From assembly GCF_003112535.1 (NCBI RefSeq), contig NZ_BEWA01000018.1, positions 62,001 through 126,000 on the forward strand: DNA of 64,000 bases, in the 5' to 3' direction. A program made the translations under genes and the position numbers. Source of the stretch: Streptomyces rishiriensis. GTDB taxonomy: Bacteria; Actinomycetota; Actinomycetes; Streptomycetales; Streptomycetaceae. Shown here piece by piece: positions 1-8,288 of this stretch; positions within the stretch are counted from its first letter, which is position 1, and the number at the start of each line of letters is the position of its first letter. Below the pieces are notes generated by a model. It was given only the letters and a program-made list of their open reading frames with translations. It was not told the DNA's origin and did no database searches.

Positions 1-514
1 TATAGGTGGCGGGCTGGTTGTAGGCGAAGACGCTTCCCGGTTCACGGTCGGGCGGCAGCAGCAGAAAGCCCCGGACGAGGTCGTCGCGGTCGAGGGCGTG
101 GGCCCGGTCGTAGGTCTCCTCCTCGTGGCCGCTCGCCATGGACGCCACATGGCGCACCAGCACGGCCCGGCTGCGCGGGTCGGTGATCTCCGCGTCGAGC
201 TCCGGGAAGTACGACACGACCGGGTCGTCGAGTCCGATCAGCCCCTCCGCGAGGGCGAAGCCGGCGGCCGTCGCCGTGAAGCTCTTGCTGAGCGAGTACA
301 GCAGGTGGAGCCGGTCGGAGGTGTACGGCTCCCACCAGCCGGAGGCGACGACCCGGCCGTGCCGCAGGATCATCAGGCTGTGCGGTTCCACGAGCTCGGC
401 CGACTCGACGGCGTCGAGGAACGCGAGGACGCCGAGGGAGTCGACGCCCTCCGCGGACGGGGTGCTCGACGGCAGGGCGGACGAGGTGCCGGAAGGCGGG
501 GGGTGGTCGCTCAT
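1..514 (-). CDS. Serine hydrolase, beta-lactamase family (3' part cut by window edge)
   Basis: This is the N-terminal 171 residues of a class C beta-lactamase-like serine hydrolase; the rest lies beyond position 1. The SxxK nucleophile motif is visible as SLSK (Ser74, Lys77) within LLYSLSKSF, followed by the helix typical of penicillin-binding and EstB-type proteins. A YNQ triplet close to the edge is where this family carries its YxN-type motif. There is no signal peptide, so a cytoplasmic esterase, amidase or D-aminopeptidase-like role is as likely as a true beta-lactamase. The substrate cannot be read from the sequence. The ATG start is chosen because the reading frame before it is weak. 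The gene is divergent from the F420 oxidoreductase, with a gap of about 95 bp. Confidence 0.8.
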   Translation of the reverse strand, partial: MSDHPPPSGTSSALPSSTPSAEGVDSLGVLAFLDAVESAELVEPHSLMILRHGRVVASGWWEPYTSDRLHLLYSLSKSFTATAAGFALAEGLIGLDDPVVSYFPELDAEITDPRSRAVLVRHVASMASGHEEETYDRAHALDRDDLVRGFLLLPPDREPGSVFAYNQPATY

Positions 515-608
515 GCCCGCATCCTGCCCCGCCCGCGCCCGGCGATCGACGGGTTTTCCGGCCGCGGACGACCCGTTTCCCCTGCCGTCGGCCGGGGACT
601 CGGACCTC

Positions 609-1580
609 ATGGTACGAATCGGATACACGATGATGACCGAGCAGGCCGGCCCTCGGGACCTGGTCGACCACGTGGTGCGGGCCGAGGAGGCGGGATTCGA
701 CTTCTCGGTGACGTCGGACCACTACTTCCCGTGGCTGCGCTCGCAGGGGCACTCGCCGTACGCGTGGAGCGTGCTCGGGGCCGCCGCCCAGGCCACGTCA
801 CGCATCCCGCTCATGACGTACGTGACCTGTCCGACCTTCCGCTACCACCCCGCGGTGGTGGCGCAGAAGGCCGCGACGATGCAACTGCTGTCCGAGGGGC
901 GCTTCCGGCTGGGGCTGGGCTCCGGGGAGAACCTCAACGAGCACGTGATCGGCGGCGGTTGGCCCTCGGTGGACGTACGGCACGAGATGCTGGAGGAGGC
1001 CGTCGGGATCATCCGCGCCCTGTTCGAGGGCGGGCACGTCACGCGGCACGGGACCCATTTCGACGTGGACTCGGCGCGGCTGTGGGACCTTCCCGACGAG
1101 CCGCCGCCCATCGGGATCGCCGTCTCGGGCGAGCGTTCGTGCGCGCTCGCCGGCCGGCTGGCCGACCTGGTGATCGCCACCGAGCCGAAGCCGGGTCTGC
1201 TGGAGTCCTTCGACCGGCACGGCGGCGCGGGCAAGCCGCGCGTGGGTCAGCTCCCGGTCTGCCACGACTCCGACCGGGCGGCCGCGGTGAAACGGGCGCA
1301 CGCCCAGTTCCGCTGGTTCGGCAGCGGCTGGAAGGTGAACTCCGAACTGCCCCACCCCGACTCCTTCGACGCGGCGACCCAGTTCGTCACTCCCGACGAC
1401 GTCGCCTCCTCGATCCCCTGCGGCGACGATCCGGACGACTTCGTCGAGGCCGTACGCCCCTACGCCGAGGCCGGGTTCACGGAGATCGCCCTGGTGCAGA
1501 TCGGCGGCGACTCGCAGCCGGCGTATCTGGACTGGTCGGAGAAGACCCTGCTGCCCGCCCTGCGCGAGGCCTTCGGCTGA
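609..1580 (+). CDS. LLM-class F420-dependent oxidoreductase
   Basis: A 323-residue luciferase-like (TIM-barrel) oxidoreductase of the F420-dependent subfamily related to F420-dependent glucose-6-phosphate dehydrogenase (TIGR03557 type). Family hallmarks are the N-terminal VRIGYTMM strand, EEAGFDFSVTSDHYFPW (the SDHY/F motif lining the F420 pocket), the LGLGSGENLNEHV turn, and the C-terminal TEIALVQIG strand. Such proteins transfer hydride between F420H2 and small organic substrates; the substrate here is unknown. The ATG at 609 is chosen because it begins exactly at the family N terminus. The frame stays open upstream, but only as antisense of the neighbouring hydrolase. A weak purine stretch precedes the start. 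It appears monocistronic. Confidence 0.9.
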   Translation: MVRIGYTMMTEQAGPRDLVDHVVRAEEAGFDFSVTSDHYFPWLRSQGHSPYAWSVLGAAAQATSRIPLMTYVTCPTFRYHPAVVAQKAATMQLLSEGRFRLGLGSGENLNEHVIGGGWPSVDVRHEMLEEAVGIIRALFEGGHVTRHGTHFDVDSARLWDLPDEPPPIGIAVSGERSCALAGRLADLVIATEPKPGLLESFDRHGGAGKPRVGQLPVCHDSDRAAAVKRAHAQFRWFGSGWKVNSELPHPDSFDAATQFVTPDDVASSIPCGDDPDDFVEAVRPYAEAGFTEIALVQIGGDSQPAYLDWSEKTLLPALREAFG

Positions 1581-1630
1581 GGGGACCGCGGGCCGGCCGG
1601 ACGGCAGGCGGGTCGGGCAAAGCGTCGCCA

Positions 1631-1640
1631 ATGGGCCCAT
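1631..1640. promoter_or_regulatory. 10-bp perfect palindrome ATGGGCCCAT
   Basis: A self-complementary decamer sits 10 bp upstream of the larger inverted repeat in front of the gene starting at 1709. It could be part of the promoter or a dimer binding site. No function is known. Confidence 0.35.
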
Positions 1641-1649
1641 ATAGGCTGC

Positions 1650-1676
1650 GGATCGGCACTCTCGCAGTGCCGATCC
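1650..1676. promoter_or_regulatory. 11-bp perfect inverted repeat upstream of the 1709 gene
   Basis: The arms GGATCGGCACT and AGTGCCGATCC flank a 5-nt spacer (CTCGC), ending 32 nt before the GTG start at 1709 and just before its ribosome binding site (AGAGGAG). The position suits either an operator over the transcription start or a 5'-UTR hairpin. It could also terminate transcription arriving from the F420 oxidoreductase, although no T-run follows. Confidence 0.55.
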
Positions 1677-1708
1677 TATGTCCAGCAGCCCGCAGAGGAG
1701 AGTCATCC

Positions 1709-2809
1709 GTGACCTTGGCGACCGACCTGTCCGAGACGTCCGTCGAGACGCCTGCCGAGATGTCCGTCGAGCCGCCCGCCGGGACGCTCCCCGCGACGGG
1801 CCCCGCGCCGCTGTCGGACCTCGTGGCGCGCGACGCCCGCGAGTTCGGCGTCTACGCGCGGACCGGCGGGTGGGCCTTCGGCCTGATGGTGGCGCGCAGC
1901 GTCCGGCCCGGCGGGCAGAGCGCGGACGAGACGCCGAAGGTGTCGGCGAAGGAGTTCGCGGAGCTGGCCGGCTGCTCCCCCGAGCGCGTCATGCGCTACT
2001 ACAAGGCGTGGGACCGGGCCGCCGACGACGGTCTGGTCCCGCACTTCGAGGAGCTCGCGCCGGGCCAGGAGGTGGAGCTGCCGGACGCCGAGGTGTGGCT
2101 GACCTACTACGTCTCGCGTTCCAGCGCCGCCTCCGAACGCGGGACCGCGATCGCGGAGGCCGCCGAGGCCGAGGGCATCCGCCCCACGAAGGCGCTGGAG
2201 GTCGCGGAGAATCCCACCGCCCTGCGCGCCGCGATCCTCGCCGACCCCTCGACCGCCCGCGCGGCCCGCGCCGCCCTCCTGGACCGCATCAAGGAGGACC
2301 CGGACCTGCAGACCGAGCTGGCGCGGGACGTGGTGCGCACCGACGACCTGAAGAAGGCGGTGGCCTCCGAGAGCCGCTCGGCCGACCGGATCGGGTATGT
2401 GCGTCAGATCGCCGAGTCCGGCCTGATCAAGACGCCCGCGGGCCAGACCGTGGACGCGCCCGTCGAGCTGCGCCAGGAAGCCGAGCGCCATCTGTCGCTG
2501 CTCGACGAGCTCGACGACGACGAGGACTCCGGGGAGTGGGCGAGCGAGGCCTACGACACCATGAAGTCCCTGGTCGTGGAGACGGTCGAGGCCGACCCCG
2601 AACTGCGCGTGCAGGAACGGCGCACGAAGTTCTACAGCAGCCTGCAGCGGGCGACCAGGGTCTTCGAGGAGCTGACCTTCGACGACGTCGACACGCAGGA
2701 GTTCTACGAGGACGACATGGTGCAGCAGCTGGAAGAGCTCCAGCAGGCGATCGGCACCTGCATCGCCGCGCTGCGCGGGGCCCGCGGCGCAGGGCCCGAA
2801 GCCGGGTGA
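1709..2809 (+). CDS. Conserved Streptomyces protein with HTH-like N-terminal segment, function unknown
   Basis: A 366-residue acidic cytoplasmic protein. After a Thr/Glu/Pro-rich, probably disordered N terminus (residues 1-35), residues about 65-95 read VSAKEFAELAGCSPERVMRYYKAWD, which resembles a helix-turn-helix with a recognition helix. The remainder is Glu/Asp/Ala-rich and predicted helical, ending in a coiled-coil-like stretch with the motif QQLEELQQAI. I recognise it only as a protein common in streptomycetes, not as a characterised family. The GTG start is set by AGAGGAG 7 nt upstream; the open frame extends far upstream but is not coding there. A DNA-binding or nucleoid role is possible by inference only. 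Confidence 0.75.
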   Translation: MTLATDLSETSVETPAEMSVEPPAGTLPATGPAPLSDLVARDAREFGVYARTGGWAFGLMVARSVRPGGQSADETPKVSAKEFAELAGCSPERVMRYYKAWDRAADDGLVPHFEELAPGQEVELPDAEVWLTYYVSRSSAASERGTAIAEAAEAEGIRPTKALEVAENPTALRAAILADPSTARAARAALLDRIKEDPDLQTELARDVVRTDDLKKAVASESRSADRIGYVRQIAESGLIKTPAGQTVDAPVELRQEAERHLSLLDELDDDEDSGEWASEAYDTMKSLVVETVEADPELRVQERRTKFYSSLQRATRVFEELTFDDVDTQEFYEDDMVQQLEELQQAIGTCIAALRGARGAGPEAG

Positions 2810-2843
2810 ACCCGGCTGGGCCGGACCGTCGGACCGGTCCGGC
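2800..2843. terminator. Paired hairpins between convergent genes
   Basis: Two adjacent inverted repeats lie here. AGCCGGG-TGAA-CCCGGCT at 2800-2817 is a 7-bp stem whose tetraloop contains the stop codon of the 1709 gene. GCCGGACC and GGTCCGGC at 2820-2827 and 2836-2843 form a second stem directly before the stop codon of the convergent gene. Together they look like a bidirectional, U-tract-less terminator of the kind common in actinomycetes. Confidence 0.6.
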
Positions 2844-3341
2844 TCAGTCCGTCGTGTAGCGGCGCCGGGTCCACAGGGGCAGCACGAACCAGCACAGTGC
2901 GTACCACGAGACCACACCCGCGACCAGCCAGGGCACGAAGGCGTCATGGGTGGCCACGCGCAGGATCAGCAGCAGCGAGGAGGTCATGGTGGCGAGCAGC
3001 AGGATCAGACCGACGAAGGTCAGCCTGGACGCCACCTGCACCGTCTGCGGCTTCACCCGCCGGCCGGAGACCAGTCGGTGCAGGGACACCGGTCCGATGA
3101 GGGCTCCGGTCGCGCACGCCCCGAGGACCACGGTCACGATGTAGATGACCTTGTCGGCGTCCTGCAGGCCCGCGTAGCGCGGGGTGAACACGACGGTCAG
3201 CAGAAAGCCGAAGAGGATCTGCACACCCGTCTGGGCGACGCGGATCTCCTGGAGGAGCTCCACCCACATCCGGTCGGCTCTCTCCTCCTCGGTCTCGTTG
3301 CGCCCCGTGCTCCGCGCGGCGTTCGTCGCCGTGTCCGTCAC
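2844..3341 (-). CDS. DUF6328 family membrane protein
   Basis: A small integral membrane protein of about 165 residues. The conserved lead-in ETEEERADRMWVELLQEIRVAQTGVQ is followed by four hydrophobic segments: FGFLLTVVFTPRY, IVTVVLGACATGALIGPV, FVGLILLLATMTSSLLLIL, and VAGVVSWYALCWFVLPLW. The order matches the actinobacterial DUF6328 family, whose function is unknown. The GTG at 3341 is preferred because GGGAGGA lies about 9 nt upstream; an in-frame ATG at 3389 would add 16 residues. It is convergent with the 1709 gene and shares its terminator region. Confidence 0.8.
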   Translation of the reverse strand: MTDTATNAARSTGRNETEEERADRMWVELLQEIRVAQTGVQILFGFLLTVVFTPRYAGLQDADKVIYIVTVVLGACATGALIGPVSLHRLVSGRRVKPQTVQVASRLTFVGLILLLATMTSSLLLILRVATHDAFVPWLVAGVVSWYALCWFVLPLWTRRRYTTD

Positions 3342-3401
3342 CTGTACCGTCCTCCCGGTTCCGAGTGGTCCCGTCGACCTCCTCTTCATCGCGAGTACCC
3401 C

Positions 3402-3426
3402 GTGAGCGGCGGTTTTCGCCGCTCAC
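3402..3426 (-). terminator. Perfect 10-bp terminator hairpin
   Basis: GTGAGCGGCG and CGCCGCTCAC flank a GTTTT loop, placed 13 bp past the stop codon of the aldo-keto reductase and before the DUF6328 gene. It separates these two minus-strand genes into different transcripts. Confidence 0.75.
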
Positions 3427-3438
3427 CGCCGGGTTCGT

Positions 3439-4422
3439 CTACCAGCGTCCCTCGACCTGGTCCTTGATGCGCCGCTCGTAGAGGTCGCGGACGGCCGCGA
3501 GGGTCTGCTCGGAGAGTGCGGGGAGCTTGGCCGCGGCCGCGTTGGCGCGGGCCTGCTCGGGTGAGCGGGCGCCCGGGATCACCGTGGTCACGCCGGGCTG
3601 CTGGATGATCCAGCGCAGCGCGAGCTGGGCCGGGGTGTACCCCTCGGGGGCCAGGGCCGCGAACTCGACGGCGGCCTCGACGCCGGTGGTGTAGTCGACG
3701 CCGGAGAAGGTCTCCCCCTGGTCGAAGGCCTCGCCGTGCCGGTTGTAGGCGCGGTGGTCGTTCTCCGGGAAGACGGTGTCCGCCGTGTACTTGCCCGAGA
3801 GCAGACCGGAGGCGAGCGGGACGCGGGCGATGACGCCGACGCCGGCCGCGCGGGCCGCCGGGAGCACCTCGTACAGGGGCTTCAGGCGGAAGGGGTTGAG
3901 GATGATCTGCACGCTCGCCACGCCGGGCCGGGCGATCGCGGTGAGGGCCTCGGCGCAGGTCTCCACGCTGACGCCGTAGTGCGCGATGCGCTCCTCCTCG
4001 ACCAGCGTGTCGAGGGCGTCGAACACCTCGTCGGTCGAGTAGACGGGGGTCGGCGGGCAGTGCAGCTGGACCAGGTCGATCCGGTCGACGCCGAGGTTGC
4101 GGCGGGAACGGTCGTTCCACGCGCGGAAGTTGTCGAGCACGTAGTTCCCGGGAATCTGCTCCACCCGGCGGCCCATCTTGGTGGCGACCAGCACGTGCAG
4201 GTCCGGCCGGCCGCTCAGGAAGGCGGCGATGGTCTGCTCGCTGCGTCCGTCGCCGTAGACGTCGGCGGTGTCGAAGAAGGTGACTCCCGACTCGGCCGCC
4301 GCCTCCAGAACCGTCAGCGCCTCCTTGTCGTCGACGTCTCCCCAGTCGGCGCCCAGCTGCCAGGTGCCGAGACCGACGACGGATGCGTGCTGACCAGACC
4401 TACCGAATTCGCGCTCGTCCAT
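3439..4422 (-). CDS. Aldo/keto reductase
   Basis: A 327-residue NADPH-dependent aldo/keto reductase with a TIM-barrel fold. The catalytic tetrad is recognisable: Asp and Tyr in FFDTADVYGDG, Lys in LVATKMGR, and His in DLVQLHCPP. The C-terminal cofactor segment is VTTVIPGARSPEQARAN. It resembles bacterial AKR members that reduce aldehydes and small ketones; the physiological substrate is unknown. The start ATG lies 6 nt after a CAGACT box, so the mRNA may be leaderless. It is transcribed alone, ending at the perfect hairpin at 3402-3426. Confidence 0.9.
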   Translation of the reverse strand: MDEREFGRSGQHASVVGLGTWQLGADWGDVDDKEALTVLEAAAESGVTFFDTADVYGDGRSEQTIAAFLSGRPDLHVLVATKMGRRVEQIPGNYVLDNFRAWNDRSRRNLGVDRIDLVQLHCPPTPVYSTDEVFDALDTLVEEERIAHYGVSVETCAEALTAIARPGVASVQIILNPFRLKPLYEVLPAARAAGVGVIARVPLASGLLSGKYTADTVFPENDHRAYNRHGEAFDQGETFSGVDYTTGVEAAVEFAALAPEGYTPAQLALRWIIQQPGVTTVIPGARSPEQARANAAAAKLPALSEQTLAAVRDLYERRIKDQVEGRW

Positions 4423-4492
4423 GGCGACAGTCTGTCACCCGGTGCGACACGGCGCGGCCCCGGTCGCCTCCGGCGCGCGCCCCCGCGGCGGA

Positions 4493-5131
4493 TCACTCCC
4501 CGGCCGGTCCGGGCGGGAGCTCGGGGACCCGGCCGTCGAGGTGCGCCTGCACCGTGGGCCCGTACCGGTCGACGACGTCCTCGACCGGCATCGCCCGCAG
4601 GGCGGCGCCTCGCGCGATGCCGAACATCACGCCGAGGCCGAGCAGCGCGGCGACCGCGAGTTCCGCGCGCACGCCCGCGTCGGGACCGGTCAGCCGGGCG
4701 GCGAGCTTCCCGGTGACCTGGGCGCGGAAGTTGGCGCGCAGGACGTCGCCGTGCTCGCCGTGCAGGGGCGCGAAGACGATGCGCAGCACCGGGTCGGCGC
4801 CGCGCTCGCGTTGGCTGACCAGCACGTGCCGGACCATGTGCCGCCCCAGTTCGGCCGGCGGGGCGTCGAGCAGGGCGTCGGCGTCCTCCTCGAAGGACAT
4901 CACGTGGGCGAAGAGGGCGTCCTTGTTGCCGAAGTACTTCACCACCAGCGGCGCGCTGACCCCGGCGCGCTCCGCGACCGCCTTGAGGGTGATGTCGGCG
5001 TGCGCCTGGCGGGCGAGGAGGTGGCGGGCGGCGCGCAGGATGGCCGCCTTGGTGGCTTCGGCGTCGCGCCGTGCGGGGGGCCGGCGGCCGCTGGCGGCGG
5101 GGGCGTCGGGTGCGGTGCTCACGGCACTCAT
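4493..5131 (-). CDS. TetR/AcrR-family regulator, probable repressor of the MFS operon
   Basis: A 212-residue TetR-family protein. The N-terminal DNA-binding domain spans residues 28-75, with ATKAAILRAARHLLARQ and the HTH VAERAGVSAPLVVKYFGNKDAL. The C-terminal ligand-binding domain is divergent, as usual. Its ATG overlaps the stop codon of the MFS gene in an ATGA arrangement, so it is translationally coupled to the transporter. Two GTGAAT-N4-ATTCAC palindromes over the operon promoter (6646-6686) are the likely target, which makes this an autoregulated repressor-exporter unit. The inducing ligand is unknown. Confidence 0.9.
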   Translation of the reverse strand: MSAVSTAPDAPAASGRRPPARRDAEATKAAILRAARHLLARQAHADITLKAVAERAGVSAPLVVKYFGNKDALFAHVMSFEEDADALLDAPPAELGRHMVRHVLVSQRERGADPVLRIVFAPLHGEHGDVLRANFRAQVTGKLAARLTGPDAGVRAELAVAALLGLGVMFGIARGAALRAMPVEDVVDRYGPTVQAHLDGRVPELPPGPAGE

Positions 5132-6612
5132 GCTCCCTCCATCGCGCCGTCGCTCACCGGCCGGGTGCGGCCGCGAGCGCGCGGCGTGTCGTCCGGGGCG
5201 GAGTCGCCGGGGATGGTGAGCGCCACCGCGCAGGCGGCCAGCGCCACCGCGCCCGCCACCGCGAAGGCCACCAGGTAGCCGTGCAGGGTCGGCACCACCC
5301 GTCCGCCGACGAGGCCCGTGTGGTGCACGAGCACGGCGGCGACGGCCGCGCTGGAGACGGCCTGGCCGATGGTGCGCATCAGGACGTTGACGCCGTTCGC
5401 CGAGGCGGTCTGCCCGGGCGGGACGGCGCGCAGTATGAGCGCGGGCAGCGCCGAGTAGGCGAGGGTCGTGCCGGTCGACACGACCGTCGCCCCCACCATG
5501 ATCATCCACAGTTCGCGGCTGTCGGCGACGCGCACCGCGTATCCCGAGGCGATGACGGCGGCGCCCAGGGCGAGAGTGACGCGCGGGCCGCGCGCCTGGG
5601 AGATGCGGGCCGAGACCGGCGAGAACAGCAGCATCGTGACGCCCCCGGGCAGCAGGCACAGACCGGTCTGGACGATGGACAGCCCGAGTCCGTAGCCGCT
5701 CGCCTTCGGGGCCTGGACCAGCTGGGCGGTGACCAGCGAGTTGGCGTAGAAGGCGAAGCCGGTCAGGAGCGCGGCCACGTGGGAGAGCCCGACGCTGGGC
5801 CGTGACACCAGGCGCAGGTCGACCAGCGGCCGTTCGGCGCGCAGCTGCTGCCGGCGCCACAGGGCGAGGACGACGGCCGCGCCCACGAACAGGCCGACGA
5901 CACGAGGGCTCGCCCAGCCCCACTGGCCACCCTGGGACACGGCCAGGAGCAGGCAGACCAGCCCGGCGGCCAGTCCCAGCGCGCCGGTGACGTCGAACCG
6001 GCCGGGCTCGCGGACGGGCGACTCCGGCACCGCCCACCGGATCAGCGCGACGCCGGTCGCGCCCAGCGCGGCGGTGACCCAGAACATCACGTGCCAGTTC
6101 GCGTACTGCACGACCACGGCCGCCGCGGGCAGCCCCAGCGCGGCCCCGATGCCGACGGTGGAGCTCATCAGCGCCACGGCGGATCCCCGTCGCTGCGGGG
6201 GCAGTTCGTCGCGCAGGATGCTGATGGACAGCGGGACGACGGAGGACGCGGCGCCTTGCAGGGCGCGCGCCGCGATCAGGACGCCGATGTCGGAGGTGAG
6301 GGCGCAGATAACCGAACCGGCGGCCATCAGGGCGAACGACAGGAGCAGCACCCGTCGCTTGCCGTACATGTCGCCGGCGCGACCGAGGACCGGGGTGAGG
6401 ACCGCGCCGGACAGCAGCGAGGCGGTCACCATCCAGGAGACCGCGCCCGCAGAGGCGCCGGTGAGCCGGGGCAGGTCGGGCAGCAGCGGGACGACGACGG
6501 TCTGCATGACCGCCATGAGGATGCCGCAGTACGCCAGCACCGGGATGGTCAGCCGGGCCCGCAGACCGGAGCGCTCACCGGTCGGAGCGGATATCGGAGC
6601 GGGCGACGCCAT
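5128..6612 (-). CDS. MFS drug exporter (14-TM, DHA2-like)
   Basis: A 494-residue major facilitator with about 14 hydrophobic segments. The motif GRAGDMYGKRRVLLL is the cytoplasmic loop 2-3 signature of drug:H+ antiporters, and ALQGAASSVVPLSISILRDE matches DHA2 motif C surroundings. It should export a hydrophobic compound in exchange for protons. The ATG at 6612 follows GGAG at the correct distance; an in-frame start at 6681 would place coding sequence over the operator palindromes and is rejected. It is the first gene of an operon with the TetR gene, overlapping it by 4 nt. Confidence 0.9.
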   Translation of the reverse strand: MASPAPISAPTGERSGLRARLTIPVLAYCGILMAVMQTVVVPLLPDLPRLTGASAGAVSWMVTASLLSGAVLTPVLGRAGDMYGKRRVLLLSFALMAAGSVICALTSDIGVLIAARALQGAASSVVPLSISILRDELPPQRRGSAVALMSSTVGIGAALGLPAAAVVVQYANWHVMFWVTAALGATGVALIRWAVPESPVREPGRFDVTGALGLAAGLVCLLLAVSQGGQWGWASPRVVGLFVGAAVVLALWRRQQLRAERPLVDLRLVSRPSVGLSHVAALLTGFAFYANSLVTAQLVQAPKASGYGLGLSIVQTGLCLLPGGVTMLLFSPVSARISQARGPRVTLALGAAVIASGYAVRVADSRELWMIMVGATVVSTGTTLAYSALPALILRAVPPGQTASANGVNVLMRTIGQAVSSAAVAAVLVHHTGLVGGRVVPTLHGYLVAFAVAGAVALAACAVALTIPGDSAPDDTPRARGRTRPVSDGAMEGA

Positions 6613-6645
6613 GGACACTCCAGCGGCCGGTGCGACACGAACGGA

Positions 6646-6689
6646 GGTGAATGGAAATTCACCGTAACAGTGAATTGCCATTCACCCAA
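6646..6689 (-). promoter_or_regulatory. Promoter with two tandem TetR operators
   Basis: A minus-strand promoter is visible: TTGGGT (6684-6689), a 17-bp spacer, then TACGGT (6661-6666). Two 16-bp palindromes of the form GTGAAT-N4-ATTCAC lie at 6670-6685, between the -35 and -10 elements, and at 6647-6662, overlapping the -10 element. They are 23 bp apart centre to centre and together form a larger 17-bp inverted repeat with one mismatch. Occupancy would block RNA polymerase. The coupled TetR is the obvious ligand. Confidence 0.75.
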
Positions 6690-6722
6690 GGCCGGTCCAC
6701 CTGATCCGGAGGGCCCGTCCGG

Positions 6723-7940
6723 TCACTCGCGGGCGCTCAGCGCGCGGGCGTGCGCTCCCCGCGCCAGCTTCGGCCCCAGCCAGCGCTTGAACCGGCGCAG
6801 GACCTCCAGCCGCCCGGCCGCCCGGTCGAGCCGGTAGTACAGCTGGGGCGGCACATAGGGCAGCAGGGGCGAGTGGCGCTGACCGAGGAGCGCGAACATC
6901 TGCTCCGGGGGGAGATGGATGTAGCGGGTCAGGTTCTCGTACCACTGCGCGCTGTAGCGGGCGGCGCTCTGCAGGGAGAGCAGCGCGGAGCGGCGCTCGC
7001 GTTCGTAGCGGGCGAGCGCCTGCGGCAGGTCGGTGCTCTCGCGCAGCGCCTCGGCCAGGGCGATGGCGTCCTCCAGGGCGAGGGTGGTGCCGGCGCCGAT
7101 CGAGTAGTGCGTGGTGTGGGCGGCGTCGCCGAGCAGGACGAGCCGGTCCCGGTGCCAGGTGCGGTTGGTGAGGGTGCGGAAGGTGAGCCACGGGGAGCCG
7201 CCGTCGGAGGCGGCGCGGCCGATGAGGGGACGGCCGTCGAGGATGTGCGCGAAGAGCTTCTCCAGAGCGGCGAGGCTGTCGGCCTCGCTCGCCCGGTCGA
7301 GGCCGAGGCCGGCCAGGGTCTCGGGCGCGCACTCGATGACGCAGGTGCTCTGTTCGGAGCTGAAGGGATAGCCGTAGCACCAGATCCAGCCGTGCTCGGT
7401 CTCCACGAAGGCGAACGTGAAGGAGTCGAAGACCTTGGTGGTGCCGAGCCAGACATAGCGGTTGCGGCCCGGTGTGAGGGCGGCGCCGAACTCCTCCGCG
7501 TGACGGGAGCGAAGGGCGCTGTGCACGCCGTCGCCGGCCACGACCAGATCGGCGTCCGGCAGGTCGTCGGCCGATACCTCGCTCTCGAACTCCAGGCGCA
7601 CGCCGAGGGCGCGGGCGCGCGCGGCGAGGAGTTCGAGCAGTTTGTGCCGGCCGATGCCGTGCCCCTCGTCCCCCGGCTGACGGGTGGCCAGGTCCCCCAC
7701 GTGGGCGACACCCTCGTTCCAGCGGACGGAGTGCTCCTCGATCGCCTCCGCCGACTCGGGGTCGCAGGCGCGGAGCTTGTCGAGCAGCCCCTGCCAGTAG
7801 GTGACGCCCCAGCCGTAGGTCGAGCCCTCCGGGTTGCGTTCGTGGACGGTGACGTCGTGGGACGGGTCCTGCCGCTTGAGCAGGATCGAGAGATACAGGC
7901 CGGCGGGCCCGCCGCCGACACAGGCGACCTTCACGCACAC
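6723..7940 (-). CDS. FAD-dependent aromatic monooxygenase
   Basis: A 405-residue group A flavin monooxygenase. The Rossmann GxGxxG is present as VGGGPAGLYLS (residues 8-18), the DG motif is LVVAGDGVHSALRSRH, and the second FAD-binding GD motif is RLVLLGDAAHTTHYSIGAGT. The overall pattern, including YGWGVTYWQGLLDKL, resembles salicylyl-CoA or anthraniloyl-CoA hydroxylases and VioD-like enzymes more than phenol hydroxylases. It should insert oxygen from O2 into an aromatic ring using NAD(P)H. The GTG start is used; a second GTG two codons later is equally possible. No pathway partner is adjacent. Confidence 0.85.
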   Translation of the reverse strand: MCVKVACVGGGPAGLYLSILLKRQDPSHDVTVHERNPEGSTYGWGVTYWQGLLDKLRACDPESAEAIEEHSVRWNEGVAHVGDLATRQPGDEGHGIGRHKLLELLAARARALGVRLEFESEVSADDLPDADLVVAGDGVHSALRSRHAEEFGAALTPGRNRYVWLGTTKVFDSFTFAFVETEHGWIWCYGYPFSSEQSTCVIECAPETLAGLGLDRASEADSLAALEKLFAHILDGRPLIGRAASDGGSPWLTFRTLTNRTWHRDRLVLLGDAAHTTHYSIGAGTTLALEDAIALAEALRESTDLPQALARYERERRSALLSLQSAARYSAQWYENLTRYIHLPPEQMFALLGQRHSPLLPYVPPQLYYRLDRAAGRLEVLRRFKRWLGPKLARGAHARALSARE

Positions 7941-8288
7941 CCCCAGGGGTTACCGGTCGTGGTTGATTGACGACGCAGGGTAGCAGGAAGGGCGCGGGCC
8001 GCCGGCCGCCCCTCGTGCCCGATCGCGCCACTTTTCGCACGTGAGCCACACCACCGGCGGAGCGCGGGCGCGCGAAAGTCCACCGAAAGCGGGGTCCCGG
8101 CACAAAGGAATTGCCCCTTCCGCTCCGCCGGAGGCCATTCCGCGACAAGATCATCTTCGTTCAACGCTGTACGACTTGTAATTGATTGTCCGGATCGCGG
8201 CCAACCGGTCGGGAGCGATTTCTCCCCCTCTCCACGCCGCCGATAGGCATGCGGAGTCGTCAACCGAACGCACTCCAGGAGGTCCCGC
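7941..8288. other. Intergenic region upstream of melC and the monooxygenase
   Basis: A 348-bp divergent intergenic region with no supported gene. It should hold the promoters of both flanking transcripts. The segment 8155-8200 is distinctly AT-richer than its surroundings and is the best place for the melC promoter, but I cannot assign -35 and -10 boxes with confidence. Confidence 0.4.

Noticed and set aside
98..2809. A continuous 903-codon plus-strand frame covering the hydrolase, the F420 oxidoreductase and the 1709 gene.
   Set aside because: Only the part after 1709 has a ribosome binding site and protein-like sequence. Upstream it is an Arg/Gly-rich frame created by high GC, opposite or out of frame to real genes.
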